Below are positions 24,231 through 35,480 of a stretch of 64,000 nucleotides of DNA, piece after piece. This DNA is from Nageia nagi (lineage: Eukaryota > Pinophyta): contig JBITNC010000001.1 in assembly GCA_050084985.1 (NCBI GenBank), positions 12,958,001 to 13,022,000 on the forward strand, in the 5' to 3' direction. A program made the translations under genes and the position numbers. Position 1 is the first letter of the stretch. Every line of letters begins with the position of its first letter. The notes beneath the pieces were generated by a model. That model was not told the origin of the DNA. It did no database searches and worked only from the letters and a program-made list of their open reading frames with translations.

Positions 24231-24874
24231 ATGATAGCCCAATTGTAGTATCATTTGGTGATAGATCAATGGTAGAGGGAGGCTACAAGGGTGCTACCAT
24301 TCTAGAGCTAGATTTTTACATCAAGAATCATGGATATAGAGCCACCATCCAAAGGAAACACACATTAAAGGAGCTACATGCACCTCATAGAATGACCTCA
24401 TTGTAGAGCATGCATATGGAAAGAAGTAATCACTCAATGAGGACAATGACCTAGGACCCTTAATCAATGGGGGCTTTTAGGATGCCCCAACCACCAATAG
24501 GGTAGGGTGTGATAAAGGGCCCATCAGGGCTAGTGGTCAAGGGAAAAGGAGAGGCAACTACTTCCCCCAAATAGGCACCATGTAGGGGAGGGGATGAGGC
24601 CTTGATAGGATTGAATGGATGATAGTGTAGGGTTAGACACCATTTTTGACATGCATCAACAAATGTGATATTTTTATAAACTTAGAAATGTATTTTTTAT
24701 GGATATGTACATGCTTTTGAGACTTCATGATGTATTTATGCTATGTATGGATATTTATGATATTTATACATAACACTTATGATATTTATTTATGGCTATG
24801 TATGCACTATAAACATTTGATCATGATTATGGATGATTTTTTGATGCATTATTGCCTTATATGTTATTACCTAG

Positions 24875-25705
24875 TGTTAACACATAAAAATGAATTTATG
24901 TTTTTAAATCAATAAATTAATGAAATATGCTTGGCTTAAATATATGTCTTGAATGTATTAAAGTGATAATATCAATGTTTGCCTTGAATATGAATTTTAT
25001 AATGATTATCTTGAATATTGCATGAATTATCTTGTTATTGGTGTGTTTATCTTGAATATTGTGAATTATCCTTATTTATGTAGATGCATGCCGACCCATG
25101 GGTTGTATTATCTATTATCTATATAAATAAGGGATCTAATAGTAAGTCCACATAACAAGGATACACATGATCCCGTGTATGGTCTTGTAAGTGGCAACCC
25201 CTTAAGGTATCTCTTGGTACTGCCTACAAGGCTATGGTTTGTGTGCTTCCTTTCACGAGCTATCCTGACATGCACAATCTATTCTGATATCATACTGCTA
25301 CCTGAGACATCCATATTGAAGTTCTAGACTTGATCAAGAAGTTAAGAATCATTAAACGAAGGCTGCGGGCACTCTTTTGAAAATGAAAGAACACCATTGG
25401 TGCTCTTATATCACTGAAACGGACTGCCCAAATCCTCTTTCTACATCTTTACAGGTCATTACATTGGTGGAAAGGCAACTCATCATCAGTACATCACCAA
25501 TATCTTAATATTTCATTGTCAGGTACATTCCGTGAGGTAAGTACATAAATTACAGTCTTGGTTGGTACAATTACATTTCTGAATTGGTTATTTTGTTTAT
25601 TGTTATCTAGAATAAATTGCTATCCGTAGCTTAAATACAGATAATATTGAGTTTGTAGATATTTGCTTATTTACTTATTTGCATGCTCAATTTTATTTGT
25701 AAACA
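24875..25705 (+). repeat. 5' LTR of G
   Basis: Matches the 3' LTR end to end, same length apart from balanced small indels. Contains CTATATAAATAAGGG, a strong TATA box, and near its end the phrase GGACTGCCCAAATCCTCTTT, a variant of a motif repeated in the internal region. Confidence 0.95.
25122..25129 (+). promoter_or_regulatory. Predicted TATA box in G 5' LTR
   Basis: TATAAATA in the context CTATATAAATAAGGG, conserved at 30877-30884 in the other LTR. Would place transcript start about 30 bases downstream. Confidence 0.6.
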
Positions 25706-25707
25706 TT

Positions 25708-25723
25708 TGGTGAACCTGACGTG
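25708..25723 (+). promoter_or_regulatory. Primer binding site of G
   Basis: TGGTGAACCTGACGTG begins two bases after the LTR end. It starts with TGG as expected for the complement of a tRNA CCA end, and the TTTGGTGAACC form is common in plant gypsy elements. I do not assign the tRNA. Confidence 0.7.
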
Positions 25724-25727
25724 AAAC

Positions 25728-27962
25728 ATGATTTCTAATTCAACAATGGGTAGAGATATAAATGAATTATCAGATTATCCTTCATTAGTTCAATCATCAC
25801 CTGAACAAAATAAAAGGAAAAGAAAAACTTGGAAAGGAATCATGCCAATAAGAAAGAGTGCTAGGTTAATCAAAACTAGTACCCCCTTTGTTATTAAAAC
25901 TAATTTTTCAACTGATGAATCTTATCATGGTGATTCTGAAGATAATGATAGCTTGGATAATGAAATCCTTGTAGGAGGAATCTTAGAAAATCTAGTTCCA
26001 CCTTTAGAAAATAAATCACAGTTGGTCCTTTATCATTGGGTAAAATCTAACAATTCAAACCTCACTGAAAATAAACTAAGGTTGATACAAAAATTCATAG
26101 AGTATTTTTGGGCATTTTACAAGTTCTCTGAAGATCCTATCATAGCTTACTCATTGCATAAAATCTATGAATTTTTAACTGTGAATGGTCTTAGATTTTC
26201 CTTTAGAACATTTCTTAGTGAACCAATCTTTTTTTCAAGCATCATAATCGATCATAATAGGACTGCTCGCGATCTAAACCCTATGGAAATGGACCGCCCG
26301 TAGCCCATTTATACCATAGAAAGTCATATCAACTTTTGTATGCTCCATCATGATCAAAACTCTTTTGCCTCTGAGATAGTTAAACAAAATGTTTGTGAAC
26401 CCTTTTCATCATCTTTGGCATTTGCATATCATAAACCAATAACATTAGAAGAAGAAAATGATGAAATAATTGAGTTTGATGATGAGTCTGATAGTGAGTT
26501 AGAAATAGAACTTGAAACAGACCCCATTGCACAAAAACTTCTTAATGCTTACCCTTTCTGGTCAGATAAAGAAAAGAAAATCAAAGAGATAGAGGTAAAG
26601 AGAATAACAAATACAAAATCTTACCAGAAAGCTCAATTGAGTGAAAGATAGGTCATCATGGGAGGACTAGAAAATCAACTGATTCATGAATGGAGAGAAC
26701 AAATAGGAAGATTTACTCCTGGAATACTTGATTATGAAAGTGAGGAAGAACCTGGAAATCTTGATTTCATAAATAAGCAACTTGAGGATAGTCCAATCAC
26801 ATAAATTGAAAAAGAAAAATTAGATAAAATGAGAGCTCAATTAGCAAACATGGCTGAACAATTGAAAAAGCTAATACATTTAAATGAAGTAAAGGAGAAG
26901 GAACAACTAGAAGAAAGTCACCCCCTTTGTCCAATATTAAGAAGTAAAATTTGGGAAGGGAAAGACATAGATTTTGACAAATATAATGGTAGGAGTGATA
27001 TGAGAATGCATATTGTAATCTTTGAAGAAGCAGCTTATAGACATCAACATGATTCTGATATGTTAGCTAGACTTTTTTCACTTAGCTTAGGGAAAGAAGC
27101 ATCCGACTGGTTCTATGGACTTGAAAATCAAAGCATCAAGAGTTATGAGCAACTAAAATGTGAATTCATAGATCAATATCAATATAACATAAAGAGAAAA
27201 CCACTCATTATAGATCTTGCCAAAATGAAATAGAAAGAAAATCAACCATATAGTAAGTTTGTAGCCAAATGGAAGAAAATTGCAAAATTCATAAACTTGA
27301 ATGAGAAAGAACTAAAACACATGCTGATAAAATCCATTAGAGATGAGATGGTGCTTGAATTCTTTAACTATCTAGACCAACCCCTCTCTGAAATGATCAA
27401 TTCCATGATTTGAAAAGAGCAACACATGATGAAAATTGGTTTGTGGAAACTTAGAAAAGAAGAAAGGGAGACTTCAATAATTAACATAATCACACAAGAA
27501 AAACACAAACAAAAATCAAGCAAACCTCAGATTCCCTGAGTATACACTAAAATCATAGATCATAATGAGTTGTTGCAATCATTGGTGAAGAAGGGTCTAA
27601 TTTAATTGCCACCTATAAACCAACAAGCCACTAAAACTATAGGAGGATTTTGCCTATACCATAGAGTTCATGGCCACAAAACATGTGAATGTAAAAAATT
27701 TAGAGATATCATCCAAGATTTGGTAGATAGAAAGGTAATCTCATTTGAAAAACTTAACATAAAAGGGAAAGCCCCTGTGCATGTAGATAATAAAAACCTG
27801 AGAATCTACAAAAACCCCATGCCCAAACATAATATCAGAATAATGTATGCACAAGAAAATACAACAAAGAGCCCTACTATCACTGGGGCACCTTGGTGTA
27901 AAAATCAACATGAAGCTAGCACTAGCGGGGGTGAGTTGCCCTTTGGAAATATCATTTGGTGA
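25728..27962 (+). pseudogene. gag: G Gag, one frame with seven stop codons
   Basis: From the ATG five bases after the primer site, a single frame of 744 codons runs to 27962 without any frameshift. Premature stops lie at about 26301, 26649, 26802, 27231, 27411, 27537 and 27603; each is one transition from Q, W or R. Order: basic, serine-rich N-terminus; acidic block near 26460-26520; the retrotransposon Gag domain (WEGKDIDFDKYNGRSD, LFSLSLGKEASDWFYGLE, YEQLKCEFIDQY) at 26940-27180, continuing past a stop as FVAKWKKIAKF; then the degenerate knuckle GFCLYHRVHGHKTCECKKF (27645) followed by IIQDLVDRK. This is the Tat-type Gag pattern. Known Gags of this lineage are shorter, so the N-terminal 300 residues are an extension I do not recognise. 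Confidence 0.85.
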
Positions 27963-28230
27963 GCACCCATGATCATACTAATACTAACAAAACTAACATT
28001 AGGGTAGACCACTAACCAACATTATGGCAGAGGAAACGAGGATCCATTTTTATGTAAAAAGAGGAGCACCAGCACTCCATATCTATCAGTGAAGACCGCC
28101 TGCAGTCCTCTTTTGTGATCTATTTTTGTTGGAATGAAAGTCATGGGATCCCCCTCAGTATGGAGTTCCAGCTCTTGGGTCACTATTTTGCATATCTCTA
28201 AGGGCTGATATCAGTTCTTAAATCATTTTG
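27963..28230 (+). other. G post-gag spacer with LTR-like segment
   Basis: Where protease should begin there is no D-S/T-G motif. 28065-28115 (AGCACC, then GACCGCCTGCAGTCCTCTTT) resembles the LTR stretch at 31147-31193 (CACCGGTGCTC, then GGACTACCTACAGTCCTCTTT), and a further relative lies at 28641-28700. Confidence 0.55.
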
Positions 28231-28612
28231 TAGGCCTCTTGGCATAGTGCTCAGTTTTATCTCATATATAGTGATCAATTTTATCTTATATATATCAAGC
28301 TTCTTGGCATAGTGCTTAGTTTTATCTCATATACAATGATAATTTTATCATATATATCAGGCCTCTCGACATAGTGTTCAGTTTTATCTCATATACAGTG
28401 ATCAGTTTTATCATATATATCAGGCCTCTCGGCATAGTGTTCAATTTTATCTCATATATAGTGATCAGTTTTATCATATATATTAGGCCTATTGGCATAG
28501 TGCTCAATTTTATCTCATATATAGTGATCAGTTTTGTCATATATATCAGGCCTCTTGGCATAGTGAACAGTATTATCTTATGTATATCAGGCTTCTTGGC
28601 ATGATAGATGAT
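28231..28612 (+). repeat. G array A: 63-bp tandem repeat, about six copies
   Basis: Units marked by GGCCTCTYGGCATAGTG start at 28233, 28297, 28360, 28423, 28486 and 28549 (spacing 63-64), with a shortened last unit at 28590. Each unit also carries TTTTATCTCATATA-AGTGATCA. The marker can pair as GCC-TCTY-GGC. Confidence 0.9.
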
Positions 28613-28818
28613 AAAAGGGCCGCCTGTGGCCTTAGACAAAGACCACTGGTATTCTAAGTCTATCAGAAAGGACCACCTGCATTCCTTTATCTAGTAAATC
28701 AGCTTATCCAAGTATCACAGGTACATCACAGGTGCTTGATCAACATTATATCTAGGAGAATATTGCTTTGAGTTTTGTTTTTGCAGACCTAATTTATCAG
28801 CTTATCATGCTTATGGGT

Positions 28819-29328
28819 GGAGTTCCAGCTCCTGTTATCAATTATCATGTCTATGAGTGGAGTTCTAGCTCCCGTTATCAGATTATCATGTCTATGAGTG
28901 GAGTTCCAGCTCCTGTTATCAGCTTATCATGTCTATGGGTGGAGTTCTAGCTCCTGTTATTAGCTTATCATGCCTATGAGTGGAGTTCCAACTCCCATTG
29001 TCAGCTTATCATGTCTCTATGGGTGGAGTTCCAGCTCCTATTATTAGCTTATCATGCCTATGAGTGGAGTTCCAGCTCCCATTATCAGCTTATCATGTCT
29101 CTATGGGTGGAGTTCCAGCTCCCGTTATCAGCTTATCATGTCTATGGGTGGAGTTCCAGCTCCCATTATTAGCTTATCATGCCTATGAGTGGAGTTCCAG
29201 CTCCCATTGTCAGCTTATCATGTCTCTATGGGTGGAGTTCCAGCTCCCATTATTAGCTTATCATATCTATGAGTGGAGTTCCAGCTCCCATTATCACTTA
29301 TCATGCCTCTTAGTGGAGTTTTAGCTCC
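28819..29328 (+). repeat. G array B: ~41-bp tandem repeat, 13 copies
   Basis: GGAGTTCCAGCTCC occurs at 28819, 28859, 28900, 28941, 28982, 29025, 29066, 29109, 29150, 29191, 29234, 29275 and 29315, spaced 40-43, with few substitutions. Intervals read (C/T)-RTTATCAGCTTATCATG and CTATGRGT. Every core can pair GGAG with CTCC around a six-base loop. A lone extra copy lies at 28166. Confidence 0.92.
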
Positions 29329-29344
29329 ATCATTTTATCATTAT

Positions 29345-30134
29345 TTTGCGGAGTTTGGTTCTTATGCAACTGTAGCATGCCTCTTGGTGCGAAGTCTTAG
29401 TTGTGGGGAACTTAGCTCTCATCACTTATCATGCCTCTTGGTGGAGTTTTAGCTCCATTAGTTTATCATTATTTTGTAGAGTTCGGTTCTTATGCAACTG
29501 CAGTACACCTCTCGGTGCAAAGGCTCAGTTGTGTGGAACTTAGCTCTCCCTTATCAGCTTATCACTTATTTTGCAGAGTTCAATTCTTATGCAACTACAG
29601 TACACCTCTCAGTGTGAAGGCTCAGTTGTGTGGAACTTAGCTCTCCCTTATGAACTTATCACTTGTTTTGCAGGGTTCAGTTCTTATGCAACTGCAGTAC
29701 ACCTCTTGGTACGAAGGCTTAGTTGTGTGGAACTTAGCTCTCCCCTATGAGCTTATCACTTGTTTTGCAGAGTTCAGTTCTTATGCAACTGCAGTACACC
29801 TCTTGGTGTGAAGGCTTAGTTGTGTGGAACTTAGCTCTCCCCTATGAGCTTATCACTTATTTTGCAAAGTTCGGTTCTTAGGCAACTGTAGTACACCTCT
29901 TGGTGCGAAGGCTCAGTTGCTGGAACTTAGCTCTCCCTTATCAGCTTATCACTTGTTTTGCAGAGTTTGGTTCTTATGCAACTGCAATACACCTCTTGGT
30001 GTGAAGGCTCAGTTGTGTGGAACTTAGCTCTCCCCTATGAGCTTATCACTTGTTTTGCAGGGTTCAGTTCTTAGGCAACTGCAGTACACCTCTCAGTGAG
30101 AAGGCTTAGTTGTGTGGAACTTAGCTCTCCCCCA
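29345..30134 (+). repeat. G array C: 97-bp tandem repeat, eight copies
   Basis: GCAACT markers lie at 29366, 29494, 29591, 29688, 29785, 29882, 29978 and 30075: one interval of 128, then 97 throughout (one 96). Each unit carries CAACTGCAGTACACCTCTCGG and, 20-25 bases on, CTCAGTTGTGTGGAACTTAG. CAACTG can pair with CAGTTG, and CACC with GGTG inside it, giving a nested hairpin per unit. The long first interval contains a piece of array B sequence. Confidence 0.92.
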
Positions 30135-30345
30135 TGTGTGGTCATGGTTATTATGTTTTGTCTTATGATGTGGTCCTGTCAAGTTGTCATCAGGTCGTCA
30201 TGTGTGTTGTCATGTCTTATCTTGTGATGTGGTCTTGGCAAGTTGTCATCAAGTCATCATGTGTGTCATCATGGTTGTCTTGTCAGGTCATCTGTCAGGT
30301 CATTATCATGTGTGTTGTTCGGTTTGTCGTCATGGGTCATCAGCA
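30134..30345 (+). repeat. G array D: ~59-bp repeat, two copies plus fragments
   Basis: GATGTGGTCCTGTCAAGTTG at 30167 recurs as GATGTGGTCTTGGCAAGTTG at 30226. TCATCATGTGTGT and GTCAGGTCAT are repeated further inside the block. Confidence 0.75.
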
Positions 30346-30616
30346 TTGCGGCAAGATTATTAGCTTATCAGATTATTAGATATATCAGGCTATCACCATC
30401 CTATGGCAAAACGCAAGGGGCAAGCATGCCCAAGGTAATATCAAAAGGGAGTTTTCTCAACCTACATCTAGTTCTAATAAGCTTTATCATGATGTTGTTT
30501 AAGTTTAGAATGGTTAGTGTTTATCATTGCTTATCAAAATTATTTGCTATGATGTTGTGTTTTTACTTTGAATGCAAAATCTCAACTCACCTCATGTTTC
30601 TTTCGATTTCACATCC

Positions 30617-30629
30617 AAAGTGGGGCATC
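30617..30629 (+). promoter_or_regulatory. Polypurine tract of G
   Basis: AAAGTGGGGCATC immediately precedes the 3' LTR start TGTTAAC. Confidence 0.75.
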
Positions 30630-31460
30630 TGTTAACACATAAAAATGAATTTATGTTTTTAAATCAATAAATTAATGAAATATGCTTGGCTTAAATATAT
30701 GTCTTGAATGTATTAAAGTGATAATATCAATGTTTTCCTTGAATATGCATTTTATAATGATTATCTTGAATATTGCATGAATTATCTTATTATTGGTGTG
30801 TTTATCTTGAATATTGTGAATTATCCTTATTTATGTAGATGCATGCCGACCCATGGGTTGTATTATCTATTATCTATATAAATAAGGGATCTAATAGTAA
30901 GTCCACATAACAAGGATACACACGATCCCATGTATGGTCTTGTAAGTGGCAACCCCTTAAGGTATCTCTTGGTACCGCCTACAAGGCTGTGGTTTGTGTG
31001 CTTCCTTTCGCGAGCTATCCTGACATGCATGATCTATTCTGATATCATACTGCTACCCAAGACATCCATATTGAAGTTCTGGACTTGATCAAGAAGTTAA
31101 GAATCATTAAACGAAGGCTGCTAGCACTCCTTTACGAATGAAAAAACACCACCGGTGCTCTTATATCACTGAAATGGACTACCTACAGTCCTCTTTCTAC
31201 ATCTTTACAGGTCATTACATTGTTGGAAAGGTAGCTCATCATTAGTACATCACCAATATCTAATATTTCGTTGTCAGGTACGTTCCATGAGGTAAGTACA
31301 CAAATTACAGTCTTGGTTGGTACAATTATATTTTTGAATTGGTTATTTTGTTTATTGTTATCTATAATAAATTGCTATCCGTAGCTTAAATACAGATAAT
31401 ATTGAGTTTGTAGATATTTGCTTATTTACTTATTTGCATGCTCAATTTTATTTGTAAACA
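30630..31460 (+). repeat. 3' LTR of G
   Basis: 831 bp, about 95% identical to the 5' LTR by eye; differences are mostly transitions. TATA box at 30877-30884. Confidence 0.95.
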
Positions 31461-31465
31461 CCTAG

Positions 31466-33917
31466 ACATGGATGGATGCTTATGTTACACCTAATTATGA
31501 TTGTATGTGTTTATGTACTCATGATTGATACATGATATGATGATATGCATGCTTTTATGATTATGACATATGCGATGTGCTACTTGAGGATAATGATATC
31601 TAATTATGTGTATGCATGATTTAAAATGTATGTATGAATGAATGATGCAAATGTATGTATAGAATACAAACAATGTGCATGTATGTATAAACACACACAC
31701 AAGTAATAAATGAAAATGAATTACACTCATGTATGTATGGATAAAATACATAAAATGAGGTAAACAATGACTTGAATACATGTGTAATAAACCACATAAA
31801 TGTATGCAATAACCACATAATAAATGTATACATGCATGAATAATCAACAATAAATAATGCCTAAATGATAAAATGAACACCCAAAAGAACTAAAAACAAA
31901 GGTACCTAATAAAATGAATGTAAAATAAGAAGACAAGATTGATAAAATGACCATATAAAGTGAACACATAAAAATAATGATAATAAGGAACACATTAAGG
32001 AGATAGAGATAAATAATATATACACAATGATCATTGAATAAAATAATGACAAACAACAATGATTAATAAACAATGATGTAATGAAAATAAAGAATAATTT
32101 GAATAATAATAGACAAATGACAAACAATGAAAAGTATTAAATTATAACAATTGACACAATGCACACATTGCTAAATTATAAGAAAATGCATGACAAAAAT
32201 CAACTAAAAGAACATAAAATAAATAACTAAATGAGCCCACACAAGATGTGATAACAAGCAAATTGATCAGAACACAAACATGATGAAACATGACATGTAA
32301 TGATAACAGGATAAACATATCCAAATTAATGCAAAAATGACATCATGAATTAGCCTAGAATAAAATTTTAACAAAATTTTGAAAAGTAAAAAAGTGATAA
32401 AAGATGAAGTTTTATGAAACATATTAAGCAACAACCTTGTCAAAATTCCAAATGGATTTGATGATATGATTTTAGGTAATTCAATTTAAGAGTAGGATAA
32501 AATAGATCAAAAAATAGAGTCTATTTGACCTATTTATGAAGCCCAAACCAAAGGCAACTTATCAAGTTACAAAATCCTTCAATGGTTGCTAAAAGGGTGC
32601 CATTCCAAGTAGACTTTGATTTGGTATTCAAAAATACATCAAACAATAAGCTATAGACTTGAAATTTGATATGATGATCACATTTATATCAAATAAGCAC
32701 TAAAAAATATGGAACTAAAAATGGACATCATTTAATACTTCAAAAAGATAAATCAAATAGCCAATTTTTACAAGGGTCAAATTTTAGGACCTGCATCTCT
32801 AAATTTTGAAACACTAACAAATGAATTCAAAAATTGATGAAACTAAATGTTGTGACTCAAAATGACATAAAAAGACCACAAAAAACTAAGTTTAAAATGA
32901 CCATATTGCATGCATGCTTACTGAGATGCCAAATAGCGCTAAGTAGCAGCTTAGATAAGCCAAAAACTCATTAAAACAAACAAGATGGATGAAATAGAGA
33001 TAATAAACATGAATACCAATGATAAATAAAGTGTCCAAACATCACAACATGAATAATAAAAATGATAATACATGAAAACATGAATGATGAAAATGAAAAA
33101 AAGTACTAAATGATAAAACAAGAGATATGGCATCGAAGGATGTTAAAATGTGCTACAAGTTATTTGCAACATAAGGATATCCCTCAAAAACCATGATATT
33201 CATAGCCTATTTTTAGACCCAAGGGAATGAAAAAACATGACCATTAGTTATCTCCTCATCAAGAATTGTATACGAGACAAGATGATAAGAGATATGAATG
33301 GATATACAACAATGTTGGCAATACGATGTGAAATAAGAAATATAATAGAATATCTTGGCTCATATAGATACATAAGGGACCAACTTACATGCATGTTTAG
33401 CACTATGCTTGCTCTACTGAGGATTCAAGAGATAATTTCCAATAGTCAACCCTAGAGGAGGATAAAGATTGATAACAAACAACATGATAATTGCAAGTGA
33501 TGAAGTTTGATGAAAAGTAAATAAAGGTAGAATGATATGATATAGGATGGATGGGATATGAGTGATTGTTTCCCTATCCTACAACATGCACAAGTGAATA
33601 ACCATGAAAGGAGGGATAGGCTCTAGTATCAACTCCTAATGATATGATCAAAAAATGAAATAAATGGATGAATGATATAAGGTGATTAAATGTCAAAGAG
33701 GAGAATAAATACATACACATAAGCTACTACCCCCCAACTTGATGTGGATAAAAATATGAAAGTGATCAAGATGACATGAGAAAAAAAATGCAAAAATAAT
33801 GGATGAGAATATAGAAAAACAAAATGAAAACAAAATATCAAGAATAAAAGGGATGAAGATGAATAATATTGATAGGCTCATGCTCTTCTCATTCTTCTAA
33901 ATATACACGGTGATATA
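31466..33917. other. T internal DNA downstream of integrase, no gene seen
   Basis: Purine-rich on the plus strand with frequent ATGTATGT, AATAATGA and AACAATGA runs. Long open frames on the minus strand (for example 31491-31880) are rich in F, I, L, H, Y as expected from such composition and show no motif. Confidence 0.45.
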
Positions 33918-34398
33918 TGTTATAAATTTGAATGTAATATTACGTAATACTTCTCTTTAATGTAAATTAACTTAATTTTTAAAGTATCTTTATATACCTT
34001 AAAGCATTAAGAGAACAAATATAGAAAGAGGAATAAATATTGGAACACCTTTAACCTTACCCTTGGGTAAAACAAAGATTAAAGGGTGGGTTTTTTCTTA
34101 TAGATAGAGAGGCATTCCTCTCATTATATAACTTTATGAAGCATGGTAATGCTTTTATTATAGATATGCTCTTGTAGGAGCTTTGTAGAAGAATTCTTGA
34201 GAATTTCTAGGAGAGTTTTTTTTTGAGAAGTAATAGAATGATGGTTCAAAGTGGATGTACTCCCAAGATATGGAGGAACCACTACAAATGATGTTTTATT
34301 TTTTGTGATTAATTATTGCTTTTCTATAAGGATGAATGTTATATTTGTTAGAGAATATTCAATGTAATCTTGGTTTATGGAATCTTTTAATTCCATTA
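33918..34398 (+). repeat. Solo LTR of the L family
   Basis: 481 bp from TGTTATAAATTTG to TTCCATTA, matching the reverse complements of 43913-44379 and of the two outer parts of 54822-56405. Landmarks: TCTCTTTAATG, CTCTTGTAGGAGCTTTGTAGAAGAATTCTTGAGAA (in parts), TTCAAAGTGGATGTACTCC. Flanks ATATA and ATAAA agree at four of five bases. A TATAGATA stands where the other copies have TATAAATA. No internal sequence accompanies it. Confidence 0.75.
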
Positions 34399-34499
34399 AT
34401 AAACACTCAAACTAATCTTATGCTTAACGATGTAGGGCATAGCCAATTAGGGGAAAACTTACCCTAAATAGGATGCTCTAGATTGGATTATTATTGGTT

Positions 34500-35480
34500 C
34501 TATTTGCCAAAAAGGTCACCTAATTTGAACTCATGAGGTTGGACCTTCTTGTTGAATGATTTCTTGAGATGCTCTTGATAAACCTTATGATGTTCAATTG
34601 CATTTATGAATATCTCATCAAGAAAAATAAGTTAATCTAGTCAAGATTGATGATTTTCTTTATCGAGGATAAGGTCCTTGAATAACACATACAAGGAGGG
34701 GATCTCAATCTTAAGAGGCATGATAGCCTCGGTACTATAAATAAGAGAGAAAGGAGTAGCACTTGTGGGCATCCAAATGCTAGTGCAATATACCCATAAA
34801 GTGTATAGGAGATACTTCAGCTTATTGGTTGCTTTAGCTTGACCATTATCTTGAGGGTAATAAGGAATTAAGAATGAATTTTTTATGTGATATCAATTAC
34901 ATATTCTCTTCACATGTTGATTCTTAAAATTAGGACCATTACTAGTAATGATCCTAAGAAGAATACCAAATTGATATATGATATGAGTCTCTATAAAAGA
35001 TGTGATCTTTGGATCTATACTAGAGACTAGAGGAACCACCTCAACCCACTTAGTAAGGTACTCAATGGAAGTGATAATGAACTTATGACCATCAAGTGAA
35101 GGAGGCATGAAATAATTGACATGATCAAAAACTCATTAGGTGAAAGGCCACATGGCCTAGATAGGATATTCTAAAGATGGGCATGTTGCTAATACTTGAT
35201 GTACTTTTTCATATACCCATTTTAATTAGGCTACATGGTGGGTCAATAATAATCCACATGTAGGATGCATTTAGAGATAATAGTTCCATTAAAGTATCCA
35301 CCATAAATATTATCATGATAATCTAATATGATAATCTATTGGTCATAATGCCCAAGATAATAAAGGAGAACTCTATCGAAGGATCATTTATAGAGGATGT
35401 CCCCTAGAAGTGAATACCTAGTAGCTTGATGCTTGAAAGCTCACTTATCACTAAGAGACATATCAAGAGGAAGGGCATTC
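34500..35480 (-). pseudogene. T integrase relic
   Basis: Minus strand: 35400-35130 is badly broken; 35108-34893 reads the core with PPSLDGHKFIITSIEYLTKW and FGILLRIITSNGPNF; after a stop it continues PYYPQDNGQAKATNK (about 34860-34810) and a C-terminal part with IYSTEAIMPLKIEIPS and SFNKKVQPHEFKLGDL to about 34510. In gypsy integrases the second catalytic Asp lies in a T-D-N-G box and the Glu in N-G-Q-A-E-A; here they read TSNG and NGQAKA, so two of three catalytic residues are lost. Integrase follows RNase H as in Ty3/gypsy. Confidence 0.85.

Larger units (their letters stand above)
24870..31465 (+). mobile_element. Gag-only LTR retrotransposon G (6.6 kb) with target duplications
   Basis: Two 831-bp LTRs (24875-25705 and 30630-31460), each TGTTAACAC...TTTGTAAACA, flanked by the perfect 5-bp duplication CCTAG at 24870-24874 and 31461-31465. 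Primer site at 25708, polypurine tract at 30617-30629. The internal region holds one gag frame (25728-27962) and then 2.1 kb of tandem arrays; no protease, reverse transcriptase, RNase H or integrase motif exists in any frame. LTRs differ at roughly 35-40 positions by eye (about 95% identity). A non-autonomous element needing pol in trans is the natural reading. It is inserted in T in the opposite orientation. Confidence 0.92.

Noticed and set aside
28322-28639. 105-codon minus-strand frame with a repeated GLIYMIKLITIYEIKLNTMP-like unit
   Set aside because: The 63-bp period of array A is a multiple of three, so a frame stays open in several readings; no evidence of a gene.
28231-30134. Regularly spaced repeats resembling a CRISPR array
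   Set aside because: Whole units repeat, not short repeats between unique spacers, and they lie inside a plant LTR retrotransposon.
31491-32324. Overlapping minus-strand open frames rich in F, I, L, H and Y as membrane proteins
   Set aside because: They are what purine-rich, ATGTATGT-like DNA gives on the opposite strand; no starts, motifs or codon pattern support them.
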